Source: Aurifilum marmelostoma
Taxonomy: Eukaryota; Ascomycota; Sordariomycetes; Diaporthales; Cryphonectriaceae
Assembly: GCA_027559495.1 (NCBI GenBank)
Contig: JAMXSV010000017.1
Location: 1,178,001-1,242,000, forward strand
DNA: 64,000 nucleotides
Direction of reading: 5' to 3'
The notes beneath the pieces are model-generated. The model was given only the letters and a program-made list of their open reading frames with translations. It did no database searches and had not been told where the DNA came from. The first letter of the stretch is position 1. Each line of letters starts with the position of its first letter. The position numbers were made by a program, and so were the translations under genes. This document shows, one piece after another, positions 10,072 to 21,641 of this stretch.

Positions 10072-12461
10072 TGTGCATATTCTAGCATGGCGTGGTCTTG
10101 GTATTCGTAAACGAGCACCCAAATTCAGGCAGCTACACTGTACTACAGTTTGCATTTCGATATCGGATAGACGAATATGCTTATCAATTCCGATTCCTCA
10201 TTATACGGATTCAAGATGGGACCGCAAACGCATATGGAGAAGAAACAGAGAATCCGCGAAGATATGAACATGAAGAAACAAAGGTTCATAAAGTGAGACA
10301 AAGGTGGTCGGTCGTCCCTTGGAAAGGAAAGACATTGCGATGTTGATGTGTACAAAAGCTGCGTATGCTTACAGGCATACTCACGATGTTGGAAATTAAA
10401 AAAGAAAAGGAAGAAGAAAATCACACGAGGTGGGGGGCCAGGTTCTAGTTGCTTACGAACAGCATTCTAATCATGACGTGCACCCTTATCTTTTTTTTTT
10501 TTTATTCATTTATTTTTTTTGTTTTTTTTCCTTTCCAATTCATTTTTCCTCCTTCGGTCTCGCGCTGTTACGGTAATACGCTCCCCTGGCTCCCGTCCCT
10601 GGAGAAGCCCCCCCCCCCAAAATGAAAAGGTGTGGTGTGGCACTGCGCAAGCTTCCGGAGCGCCGGGACACACACACCCACACTATGTATGCGAGTTGAC
10701 GTTGGTCGATCTCGATAGAAACATTTCGATCTTGGCCAGAAAAAGAATGTCCAACCTGTAGCCACAGCAGTTACGTGATATGCGCTTTATTAATTTCTTC
10801 TATTTAAGACAAGGAAAACTTGTTTTCTCTTGGTTCCTGGGTGCGGAGCCTAGTCAGATGGACCCAGCCCTGTGGGCATATATCGTCAAGTTTCCACGGA
10901 CCGCGGAGGGACGACGCTCCGCGGTGCTGGCCCTATACTTACTTGCATTGCATATGTTTAGTGGATCCTGTATACGCTGCTGCCTTGTGTCAAAGGAGGA
11001 AGAAGGACAAAATTGGTGTCTGAGTAGGTATAAACACCTTTAAAGTACTAGATGCGTACATGGCGCGAAGCCGATCGGATGGTATTGCGGCTGTCCGAAG
11101 TAATCCACTACCTCATGCTGACAAGGTGCAGTCCATTTCTGCAATATGTAAGTGAAGAACACAGACAGTATTAGTCGTCGTCTTGTGTTTCGGCGTCCGA
11201 GTAATTATCGAGCAGCTGGCCGTCCCTCACTGGTCATGATGCGACTGTAGTACACGTATAGCAGGTGGCTATGCCCATAAGTTTTTCTTCCTCTTGTGAC
11301 TGCCGATGGCGCACAGGACTCCCTGGTTTTCATTGTGCATGGGTATCTATACTCGCTCTGTCTATGTCTGTCTCCTCTTGACCTCACATGTCCAGCAAAG
11401 CATACGGGGACATGCTCTCAGTGTATGGATACCGAAACCTTCTCTCAGGTAGTTGTTGCTTTATTGCCAAATGCATATGCATGCCTCGTGTGAAAGAATT
11501 CGGATATAGCAGCCGAAGGATCAATGAACATGTGGACACTGCGGGTGTGGTTATCGTCAGCGTCGCCATCGCTATAATCAAATGCGTCAGTTGGCCAGGT
11601 TGCCAGTCAGCCGGGTCCAACGATGTGCAGGCTGATTGGGTCAGGGTCCAGGAACAGACGCCGGATGATCCGTGGACTGGGAACTACTCCACACACTGCA
11701 TTTCGATCCGTGGAGGTGTGTGTTGAGGTGCTGCGGGGGAAAAAAAAAAAAAAAAAAGAAAACGGAAAACAATACACTGCAGAGAGTACTAAGCATGGGG
11801 GCATGATGTTACGTGGACGATGGGAGGCGAGGCAAGATATTGTAGGGCATGCATAGGGCTTAGAAACTGATTAGAAACTCAAAGAAGCGTCGTCGAAGCA
11901 GGCTTTGCCGGCACGAGTCACAGGGTAGCAAGGCCCTGGAGGTGTCGTAACAGGGGTGCCTGGACCTGGACGATACGCCAAGATCCCAGGGGGGCGATAG
12001 CCACTACAGGGACGCCATGGACCCTAACTTACAGCACGTAGCTCGGTCATTCCCGAGGCCGGCTCGCCTCAACGACAAGACCGCGACCTGCCTCCGTTGT
12101 GGTAGCGACATGGTCAGCCGGACCAGTGTGACTCAGCCGATACGATATACTTACTTCACATATGGTCTACACAAGGTATGGTTTGAGGACCCTAGGGACT
12201 TGACAAATACCTCAAACATACATCAACGCTGCAGAACATCCTACAAACAACGACACCATATTATGCACGTCATGGAGGTACCGACAGATACCACCCCTAC
12301 CTCAGGACCACCGGGGACGAGGACGAGGGAGAGAGGAAGAAGGTGGAAGAGCAGGCGGTAGGACAGCGCAAAGTACCCTCGACACCATCTGAGTATATAT
12401 GTGTGAGTGAGAGTCACGGAGAGGGATCGAGAACCTACTCGCATATACTACCATCTTGCCT

Positions 12462-12469
12462 TATATAAG
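12462..12469 (+). promoter_or_regulatory. TATA-box-like element before the Zn2Cys6 gene
   Basis: TATATAAG lies about 112 bases before the chosen ATG at 12581. It is a strong match to the TATA consensus and fits a short leader for this gene. Confidence 0.45.
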
Positions 12470-12580
12470 CTCAGCGCCTGGCACGCTCTCCTTCTCGGCG
12501 GTCATGCGACGATATTGTCACCTGTCACCTCATCTTGGTCCTTTCTAGAATCGACATAGTGCTCTATCTCATCTTACGAT

Positions 12581-15054
12581 ATGAACTACACAAGGAAACG
12601 TGAGGAATATCGATACCCTCCCCCTTCTTCCCCTTTCACACCCGGGCCTTGCCTACTACTGACACCACCGCGTCCCAGGTGCCTTGCTGGCCTGCGACTT
12701 CTGCAGGCATAGGAAACGGCGCTGTGATGGAAGACAACCGTGTTCGACATGTCGAGATGCTCAGGCCGACTGCGTGTACAAGGAGCTGCCTACTGATCGG
12801 TCTGCTGCTCCTCCTCCTGTGCCTGCCTTCTACACTCTACCACAGGCTTCTGTTCCCCACAGCTCGCCACCAACCTTCGCCACCGCTTGCTGACCGTGGC
12901 ATCCATTCACAGCATTGAGCCTTCGACCTCTTCTCAGAGTGCAGTGGCTGAGCGCCTAAGCCGAATCGAAGCGTGAGTCCTTGTCGCTCTCATTCACGGA
13001 CACACGAGATGGACTCAGCGTCGTATCTGTTGGGCCCACTGGTCCCGTCTCAATCTCATCGTTCTACACCGACTCTTTGTTTTCGTTTCTGACTTTCCCG
13101 CTTAAGAATGGTGGGATCGAGCTGACACTACAAGGACAGCCTTTTGGAGGAGCAGGGACACAAGCTGAGCGAGGCCTTGACGAGCCCCTCAGCTATGTCA
13201 TGGCCGTCTTTCCGCTCTTCCCCACGAGTGTCTGCGGCCTCACCAGCCTCTGCGTCCAATCGATCAACAGAGGGGGGCGAGTCTGGTCTTGAAACACAGT
13301 TCCTCATCCCCACTGGTCACTCAGCGACCCTTACCTGGCTCCTGTCAATCCCACCTATCCGATCCGTCCTCGGGGACCTACCTAGATCGTACTTTTATGA
13401 GCTCGAGCAGGACACCGCTCTCCCCCAGCCCCTGGACATCACCCAGCCCGGTCAGATCGACTGGCCTGCTCTCGAGCCGGACCGACTCCGAGGATTTGCT
13501 GACGCCTACTTCGAGCATGTCGCGGCCCATCTTACCCTTCTAGGCCGAGATAATTTCGAGAAGCTGCAGGACGACGTGCTCCGCAACGGGCCCTCGCAGG
13601 ATATTGATACGGCCATATGCCTGTCTATATGGGCTCTTGGTTGTATCGCGTCCAGCTCTGGCGTGGCCACCATCCCAGAACCCTCCACCGATCCGGGCCA
13701 GGACCTGGGTCTTAGCTATTTTGCTATAGCCCTGAGGATCATCTTGTCAAAGTCGGTATGGGGATTTACTGCGAGCCTGCACACCTGTCAGGCCCTGGTT
13801 CTGGCAGGCGTATATTTTTGTTATCTCGGGAGGCCTTTACATGCCTGGAAGATGACCCACAATGCTGGGCAGAAACTGCTCGAAAGGATCAACAGGTAGG
13901 CGGTTCTTGTCCATCGTTTCCATCCGCCTCACACCGTGCTGACATTGATCCGGCCGTTAAGCCCATCAATCTCCGGCGACATTGTGCAGTTTGACGAAGA
14001 CCATATCCGATTGTTTTGGTGTTGTTTCATCAAGGACTGGTAAGCAGAGAGGGCCCTTGAGCACCCACCCCATCCTTCATCTCTCTAGCCCTTCGGCGTT
14101 GGCATATAATCGTCTCGTTCTTCACTATTTTGGCAACACACACACTCACAAACAGGAAGAAAGTCCCTTTCTCTCGCCCTCAGATACCTAGCAATACACA
14201 CCGTCAAAATTTGAGTATACCTTCAATCCTTGTTCTATTAACACTTTGTGTATAGTGACTCTGCAGCCGAGTTTGACGTGACCAGAACTGGGCTCGAGCC
14301 GTTTGGTGACAAGATGCGGCTCCCTCGAAGCACCGACATCAGCGAATCCGAGAACCTCATATACTGGACAGCAGAGATGGCCATCTTGCGGCTGGTCAAC
14401 AGGATCATTGGATCCCTCTACTCCCCCGATAATGTGGACATCAGCCTTCTCGCGGAGCTCGGCCCAGTGCCGAACAACACCAGCCTCAACCAGCTGATCA
14501 CCCTGAGCTCGGAGCTGAACAGGCAGCTCGAGCAATACTATAGTACCATCCCCGTGCAGCCACCATTGACTGTGGACCCTATATCCAATGACAAGAGGCG
14601 GAGACTAAACCTGCGGGCCCTCTTTGCCCGCCACCTCATACACAGGCCGTTTATCCTCTACGTGGCCCTACAGCCAGCCGCCCAGGCATCACCCAACCCC
14701 CAGGCCTCGTCGTCCAGGTCGCCGACACCTCAGCACTCGCCCTACGCGATGCCACGAGTCATTATGGAGAAGTGTACTGTCTGCATTCAGTCGAGCGAGA
14801 CGTACATCCGCAACGCGGTCGACCTCCTGGACAAGCGAAACCCCTACCTCTGGTCCGTGGCCCAGGCCAGCGTGGCCTGTTTCGTGGTTCTCCTGATGGC
14901 TTCCCGATCCCCTCACCTACGACCGTTTGCTCCCGACCTTGACACGCTAGCCTCGGTGCTGGTACCCAAGATCAGCAAATGGGCCACGCCTGGCTCGTTG
15001 TTTGAGGCGCTGGTACGGATTGTGGATACTTTGATGGCAAGTCGGCTTCGCTGA
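12581..15054 (+). CDS. Zn2Cys6 fungal transcription factor
   Basis: Best model: exons 12581-12599, 12679-12799, 12913-12972, 13140-13895, 13962-14039 and 14256-15054, about 610 residues. Exon 1 is only 19 nt (MNYTRK); its intron has a CTACTGAC branch point, and splicing skips an in-frame TGA. The binuclear cluster has Cys at 12, 15, 22, 28, 31 and 38 (CX2CX6CX5CX2CX6C). Next comes a helix AERLSRIEALLEEQGHKL, likely a dimerising coil. The rest is the fungal transcription-factor middle region, including LPRSYFYELEQDTALPQ and FWCCFIKDCDSAAEFD, the latter rebuilt across an intron. The end of exon 2 is uncertain: donor GTCTGC at 12800 gives the most natural protein; GTACAA at 12775, GTGCCT at 12819, or a single missing base are alternatives. 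Regulated genes unknown. Confidence 0.8.
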
Positions 15055-17525
15055 ACAATAGACGGTGTCTACGAAGTCATCTTACGGAGGCGGAAAAAAA
15101 ACGGGGGAAATAGAAGAAGAAAAAGAAGCAAACCCTTATACTATGCTGGCCATAGTAGCGCAACAACCCTCATCAATGTACCACGTATGTACCCATCTAT
15201 GTATCTTTCTTGGATCACTATAGACCAATCCATGCTATTCTGGTTCTCAGCTCTCGATACGACCCAAGGGGACCACAACTATGTAGAAGCGTGCGTGAAA
15301 AGTTGTGAATATAGAGTCAAAACGTCTCACAGGGGAGGCGTGTGCGCATGCGTCATGTAGTCCGCCAGTACGTACGTCTGACCTTCTGTCCTACGCATGT
15401 GGTTGCAGTGCAGGCTTCGCCACCACTACAAGCACGTCGAGAAGGATCCTCGACGATGTGAAGGACACCACCACCCGCCCCATCCGAAGGCAGAAGTCTA
15501 AACGCCTCTTTCCATTGAGGCTGTGCTGGTGGTGATTTATAAACCACAAGGTGACTCGAGGTCAGCTCAAAGGCGTGTGTGTGTGCAGGCGAAGGGGGAA
15601 AAAAAAAATAAATAGGAAAGAGGAAAACCTTGTTTCAGATGATCATGGCCACTAGTGATGCCAAGAAGAGCATGGCTTGTACTGTAAGTATACTTGTCTG
15701 CTTGGTGGATGGCGTAGCTGAGGTCACATGCAGGACACGGGTAGATATCACCTTGCGTGGTTACTCATCCATACACATAAACAGTCATGACATATCCCAG
15801 ATGTATGCCGAGATGGGTTGTTCCGTGAGACTGCCACTGCAGTCTGTAGTCTAGTGCCTGTAGTTTACAATGTGGCGCTAACAAATTCCCCAAGACATCA
15901 GGGTGCCTTGCTATTCGAAGCCCAGTGTCCTATTAGATGCATGATAATATAACCGAGCGGATAAATATGGTTCCAGCTTGAGGCTGTTCGATGGGTAACA
16001 CATGGGTCGGAGACAAAAGCCAAGATTATTTTATACTCGGAGTATGTAACGCTGCTTATATATTAGGCTTACAAAATGTCAGGTTGAGCTTATAGTAGCT
16101 ACTGGGGGTGCTGTAGTGGGGGCAGGAGAGGGTGGGGGGAGAAGGGGTAAACTGTTGCTGAGGTGGTTAGATAATCCAGAACTCTTACAAACCCTCCTAT
16201 TATACGAAGTACCTACTCAAGACACTAGATTTAGTAGTGTATTCCTGCAAAGCTGGATATGGCAATTTTCTTCACTTCGCAGCAGGAATACAGCTAGTCT
16301 TTGATGATATTATACAGCACTGCCTAATAGGGTGGTAACTGATGAAACATTTCCAAACTTGCTAAGATCTAGACTTTCTCGTATATTTCGATGCTGGTCA
16401 ACAGTGGATACATGCCCACTAAGGGGCTGCATCTGTACTGAAAACCTGGTTTCCTGCGATCCTCAGACCTCGAAGACTGAATAGATGCTATTGGCACGCA
16501 ACCCACAGCAAAGTCTGCTGGCCTCCTCGGCCTGCCTCTCATAGCCCTGGTCGTTTGGGTCTCTGGTGCCTCGAGGCATAATAGTCCAAAGCAGGTCTGT
16601 ATCAGGATCTAAGTCGAGATGAAGCACAGCAGAGGAGATGAAGTCATTCAAGGGCTGGTGCTTATATAAGGTGCTGGGCTGTCATTTTTGAGCAGGGAGC
16701 CCATGGCCTTGTATTGTTTAAAGTTCCTGCGGCCCGGGTAGAAGTGCAGCTCCCGCACTGCTGGGAGTCGAGTCCCCACCGCCAGCCGCCGCCGGGTCTC
16801 GGGACTTGGGGGGGCCCTGAGGGGGGGCGGCCTGACATGCCTGAGACCCCTGTAGCTTGGACATGCTGAGCGAGGGTGGGCACTGGGCACCAACCTTTCC
16901 CCCCTTCAATCCATCCCTGGTGGGGCATCGTCATGCAGTTCCCCAGTGTCCTTGTCGCATCTGCCATCTGCCACACTCTATCTCTCCCACCTGGCCTCAG
17001 CAGCTTTCCCTGAGCACCCTCACCCACACCTGCCCTGTGCAAACTATACGTACCTTCTTTTTGTCTGTGGTGCAGCAAGGCTCGTGGATCTGAGCGCTGG
17101 ACTCGTTTGCATTGGCATTACTCCAGACACTACAGCCCCCTCCCTGTCCTATCTCAGGGGCCATTCAATCTGACGACATCTTCACCCTTTCTCAGACGCT
17201 CTTGACCTGGTCTTGCCTGACCTCTTACCGCTCCGATACCGATACCGATCCGAACCTCAACCTAGATTCCATTATACCTACCAATAACACCGCTCCTCGC
17301 CTCACAGGAGGAACCTGAGTCGAAGTGCGACAATCTCTCTTGCTGTGATAATACCTACCTCCAGGGCCATACTACCCGACCAGGTGGTTCGCAGAAAGAC
17401 ATCAATCGACTCTCCCTCGCCCCTCTTCTGCAGACGAATGAGCACTGCGGTGTCGATCTTGGTCCAGATCTCCAGAAATATCGAGTGCCCCCCTCTTCTT
17501 GTCCTGTGACATCTTCGTCGCCAAG
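15055..17525. other. 2.5-kb intergenic stretch before SEC1
   Basis: No gene is supported. The part at about 15880-16400 is visibly richer in A+T than its surroundings and may be an old degraded repeat, but I cannot identify one. The right part, from about 16900, is pyrimidine-rich and probably includes the SEC1 leader. Confidence 0.4.
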
Positions 17526-20031
17526 ATGGGGGTCTCCGCTTTCCAGATACAAGAAGACAGTAGGCAGCACCGTAGATAACAGGCTCTCTCTATAGGAATA
17601 GCTGCTAATCCCACGTTGCTAGTCATCATTTCCAAGATCAAGGAGGTAACAAATGGCGAGGTAAGGATGGACAGACAAACCACTTTCCCCTCCCAGCCCT
17701 ACAGGAAAGGGGCCAAGGCTTCAGGTGGCTGACCTTTCTCTTGTTGCCCCTCAGTGGATGATCCTTGTGACCGACACAGAATCCAAGAGGATTCTGGACA
17801 ATGCTGTCAAGGAAGATGATATCCTCAACATCAACATCGCCAGTATGTGCCGGTAGCTTCGCCGGACCGCCTAACCTGTCTCATACCTACGCCCGACACT
17901 TACATGGAACAGATATCGAGCGGCTTGAGGAGAAGAGGGACGCAAATCCCGGCATGTCGGCCATATACTTCCTCTCTCCACAACAACACATTGTCGAGAC
18001 ACTTGTGGCGGACCTCGAGAAACAACGGTACCAGCGTGCGCACTTGCTATGGATCAACACCCTGACCCGACGACTGCGAGATCGCATCGCCTCCAGCCGC
18101 GCGAGCAGGGCGATTGCCGGCGAACACGAGCTCAACATCGACTTCTTCCCCCGAGAGTCGCACCTGATCACGTTTCGCGACCCATACAGCTTTCCTACGC
18201 TGTACAACCCCAAATGCAACGATCTGGTCAAGGAACACATGGAAACATTGGCCCGCAAGGTGATGAGCGTCCCATGGCCCATCAGTCATCGTCAAGGTTG
18301 CAAAGCTGACTCTCGCCACTCACTGCCCAGATCACGGATGTCTGCGTATCCTTAGGCGAATATCCCAAGATCCGGTACTACAGGCCGAACGCAGCCCTGC
18401 ACGACGCACAGGTCCTCTGCTACCACTTTGCCAACCTCCTCCAGCAAGAGCTTGACAATTATGCGCGGAGACACCAGGAATACCCGCCACCGTCGTCGAG
18501 ACCACAGAGCGTCCTCTTCATAACGGACAGGTCCATGGACTTGATGGCACCTCTGCTGCACGAGTTCACCTACCAGGCCATGGCGCACGACCTGCTGCCC
18601 ATCAAAGAGGGGGAGAAGGTGACGTACCACATCAAGATCAACGACGGGGAAGAAGAGCAGGATATGGAGCTGCAGGAGAAGGATGAGACATGGGTAGAGA
18701 ACAGGCATCGGCACATGAAAGACACAATCGACACGCTGATGTCAAAATTCCAAAAATTCGTGGCCGAAAACCCTGGCGCCACAGACGATGGCAATCCGGC
18801 CAACCTGAACATGATCAAGGACATGTTGGCCAACATGCCGAAATACCAGCAGCTGAAGGACGCTTACACCCTGCACCTGGCCATGGCAGAGGACTGCATG
18901 AATGCATTCCAGGCACGCAAGCTTCCAGAGATCCAGTCCGTCGAGCAGTCGTTGGCAACCGGTCTGGATGAGGATCTCCGCAAGGCAAAGAACCTCCTAC
19001 CGACAGTCGTGAGGCTGCTCGACGACGAATCTGTCCTGCCCATAGATAGGGAGAGGCTGATTATTGCATGGCTGATATACCGGTACGGCGTGGTCGAAGA
19101 GGACATCAAGAGACTCTTGGCCCACGCGCAACTTTACGGAGGCGAGCCGAAGAGCGACAAGTTGGACACAATCTACAACCTCCAGCTGCTCGGAGCTCGG
19201 ATAGTCGCTCCCCTCAAGGACGAGAGAAAAGCGCCAGAGCCGCTGTTCCCTGTCGACACCAAACAAGAACTGAATGAAGAGTATGGTCTGGTACGGTACC
19301 ACCCCAACGTGAAGCACATGCTAGAGTACTTCTGCGAAGGCAGGCTGCAGAACGATGTGTTCCCATACACAAAGCAGGAGGACCAGGAGAACATGGAGGT
19401 CGGGCAGGTTCAGAGCTCGCTGCGGGCCGCTAAGCCGAGCTGGGCGAGCCGCACCGGCGCCGGCGCCGCGCGCCGACAGGACAACCGCCAAAGGGTCATC
19501 GTCTTCATGGCTGGCGGTGCGACCTTTTCGGAGTCCAGGGCATGTTATGAGGTCGCAGAGAAACACAACCGCGAGGTGTTCCTGGTCACCAGCCACATGG
19601 TTTCCCCCAAGATGTTCCTCCGCCAGGTGCAAGATCTCGACGTCGACAGGAACAGGCTAGACCTACCGATGCTGCGCAGGCCAGGGCTTCCGAAGTGGGT
19701 GACGGAACCCGAGAGGCCCCCGCCACCTCCCGCCATGTACTCCCAAGGCGGCGGGCCGGCACCGCCCCCTAAGGCAGGGCATGCCGGCGGTCTGCCCCCC
19801 GGCCCACGGGGAGGAGGAGGTCTTCCGGGACGGCCAGGTCCTATGATGCCGCCGACGCAACAAATGTCGGCCATGTCGATAGGAAGCGCACCACCTCGCC
19901 CCTCACCCGTCCCGCCACCTTCGGCCAACGGCGGGGCCAGCAGTGCCAGCTATCACTCGCCGTCGGCGAGCTCAGAGAGCAACAAATTGGAGAAGAAGAA
20001 GAAGCGCAACATCTTCGGCATCAAGAAATAG
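17526..20031 (+). CDS. SEC1: Sec1/Munc18 family protein, exocytosis regulator SEC1
   Basis: Five exons, 17526-17559, 17623-17660, 17755-17842, 17913-18259 and 18331-20031, give 735 residues with every phase closing. The first two exons are tiny (34 and 38 nt) and rebuild MGVSAFQIQEDIIISKIKEV, the start expected of the family, followed by WMILVTDTESKRIL. The SM domain fills about residues 1-610, with markers such as VLFITDRSMDLMAPLLHEFT, YHPNVKHMLEYF and VIVFMAGGATFSE. The last 110 residues are Pro/Gly-rich and end in a basic KKKKRNIFGIKK. SEC1 binds assembled exocytic SNARE complexes at the plasma membrane and is needed for vesicle fusion at growth sites. The Pro-rich tail is a filamentous-fungal extension. 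Confidence 0.93.
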
Positions 20032-21095
20032 AGATTCTGAGAATGCGTTGATGCCTGTTGGGTCAGCTTTAGAAACCTCCCTATGTCGCTCCGCCCCCTG
20101 TTCAAATTGTTGTTACGTTGGATCGAGGCTTTGGGAGATAATGGCAGAAGGGAAGTTGGATATAGATGGGAAAGTTTTGAACAGCTCGTCTGGGCATTGG
20201 ATGGAATGTGGATGTGGGTTGGATGATTGATGGTGGCTAGGTAGGTCATCTTTTGTCTTTGGATCATATTCTCCTCTTCCAAAGCAACAACAGCATCGAT
20301 CAAGCATCATCAGCATGGCGTTTTCTCGAGGGAGAAGAAAAGAGAGGGGCAGGAAGATGCTCTACTGTAGATAATGTCCTGTCACGTAAAAACATTTCTT
20401 CTCAACAGGTCGTGCATTGAGTAGAAAAAGGAGAGGAATCACCTAGAACAGGTTGTCTAGGGGGTTCAAAGGTAGATAGATAGCTTTTGTACGGACCACT
20501 TGATGTTAATCTTTGATCGTCTCACGACGGATTTGTCAGGGGACTTGTTTTCTTTGCAGTCATGTAGCAAAATGTGTGTTCATTCGTACACTCATTACTA
20601 TCTCTTGTAGACACATAATCTAGAATATGGGTAGAAGTCCAGTTCTTTGAGTGTTAATTGCCCTTCGCCTCCTTCAAGGTTTTGAGACGAAGGACGAAGA
20701 TCCCGGGGCCAACCAATCCTAATCCAGGCCCAAGGCTCCCGGCGCCAGCCACGCTATCACCATCACCAAGTCGGTCGTCGCATCCAGGGCCATGTCATGA
20801 GAAGATAACACCAAAGAACTGCGTTACTTACCCTGTTGCAGCAGCTCCAAATGGGCCGGGGGGAGGGTGAAGCTCTGCTGTACCGCACGTGCTTGACAGG
20901 ACGTTTTGCTCAATATCGCCTTGTGAAGTAAATCAGGGCCCAGGGGAATTTAAAAAAAAAAAAAAAAGAACAACGGCCAGATCATAACAGAATAACCACC
21001 TCCGTCCCCTTCTCCGGCTTTCCCCTAGGGCCCGTGTCACCCAGCTGGCTGAGCCATTGGTCAGCTGACCACAATATTCCGTCTTCAATCTATTC
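20032..21095. other. Convergent intergenic region between SEC1 and the eIF4E-binding gene
   Basis: This holds the 3' flanks of two convergent genes and no gene of its own. A poly-A run lies at about 20951-20966. Nothing else stands out. Confidence 0.5.
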
Positions 21096-21601
21096 CTATC
21101 TGCGGAAAGGCGCTGCACCAGGTGGTGGCATGCCCCCACGGCCGTCGAAGGGCCCGCTGGGAAACATCATACCGTCCGGACCGGGAAAGGCACCTCCCAT
21201 ACCTGGGGGGCCAGGCATGAAACCTGGTCCAGGAGGGGGGCCACCGGGGAAGAAGCCTGGAGGAGGCTGCACCCGTTGCCCGCCTGGCATGTTCTCAGGG
21301 GGCGAGAACATCGCTGGGGGCATGGCGGCCGGGTTGAACATGCCAGGTGGCATAGGACCGTTGGGAGGTCGGTTGCCTTGGAATCCTGGGGGCAATATCA
21401 TTGGAGGTTGACGCTGTCCACCCGGAGGCCCCTGCTGCCCAGGCCATAACTGCTGCTGTCCTGGCATACCTTCCAGACCTGGTGGTGCCATGGGTTGGCG
21501 TTGCAAGATCTGAGGGGGCTGCATAAGCCGGCCGGGGTCTTCGGCGCGGCGGAACTGCTCTTCAGGAAAGCCAGCTGGAGGTTGTGGTGGACGCATCAAC
21601 C

Positions 21602-21641
<40 letters not shown>

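Larger units (their letters stand above)
9960..12580. other. 2.6-kb intergenic stretch with homopolymer tracts
   Basis: I see no gene here. It holds a G-rich run at 10050-10071, a T-rich stretch at about 10490-10528, a G/A tract at about 11736-11760, and a TATA-like element near the right end. Open frames inside it are short and show no domain. It contains the 3' flank of the lipase gene and the promoter of the zinc-cluster gene. Confidence 0.5.

Noticed and set aside
12017..12361. 114-codon open frame in the gap before the Zn2Cys6 gene
   Set aside because: No domain, no support from splice sites, and a composition like random non-coding DNA.
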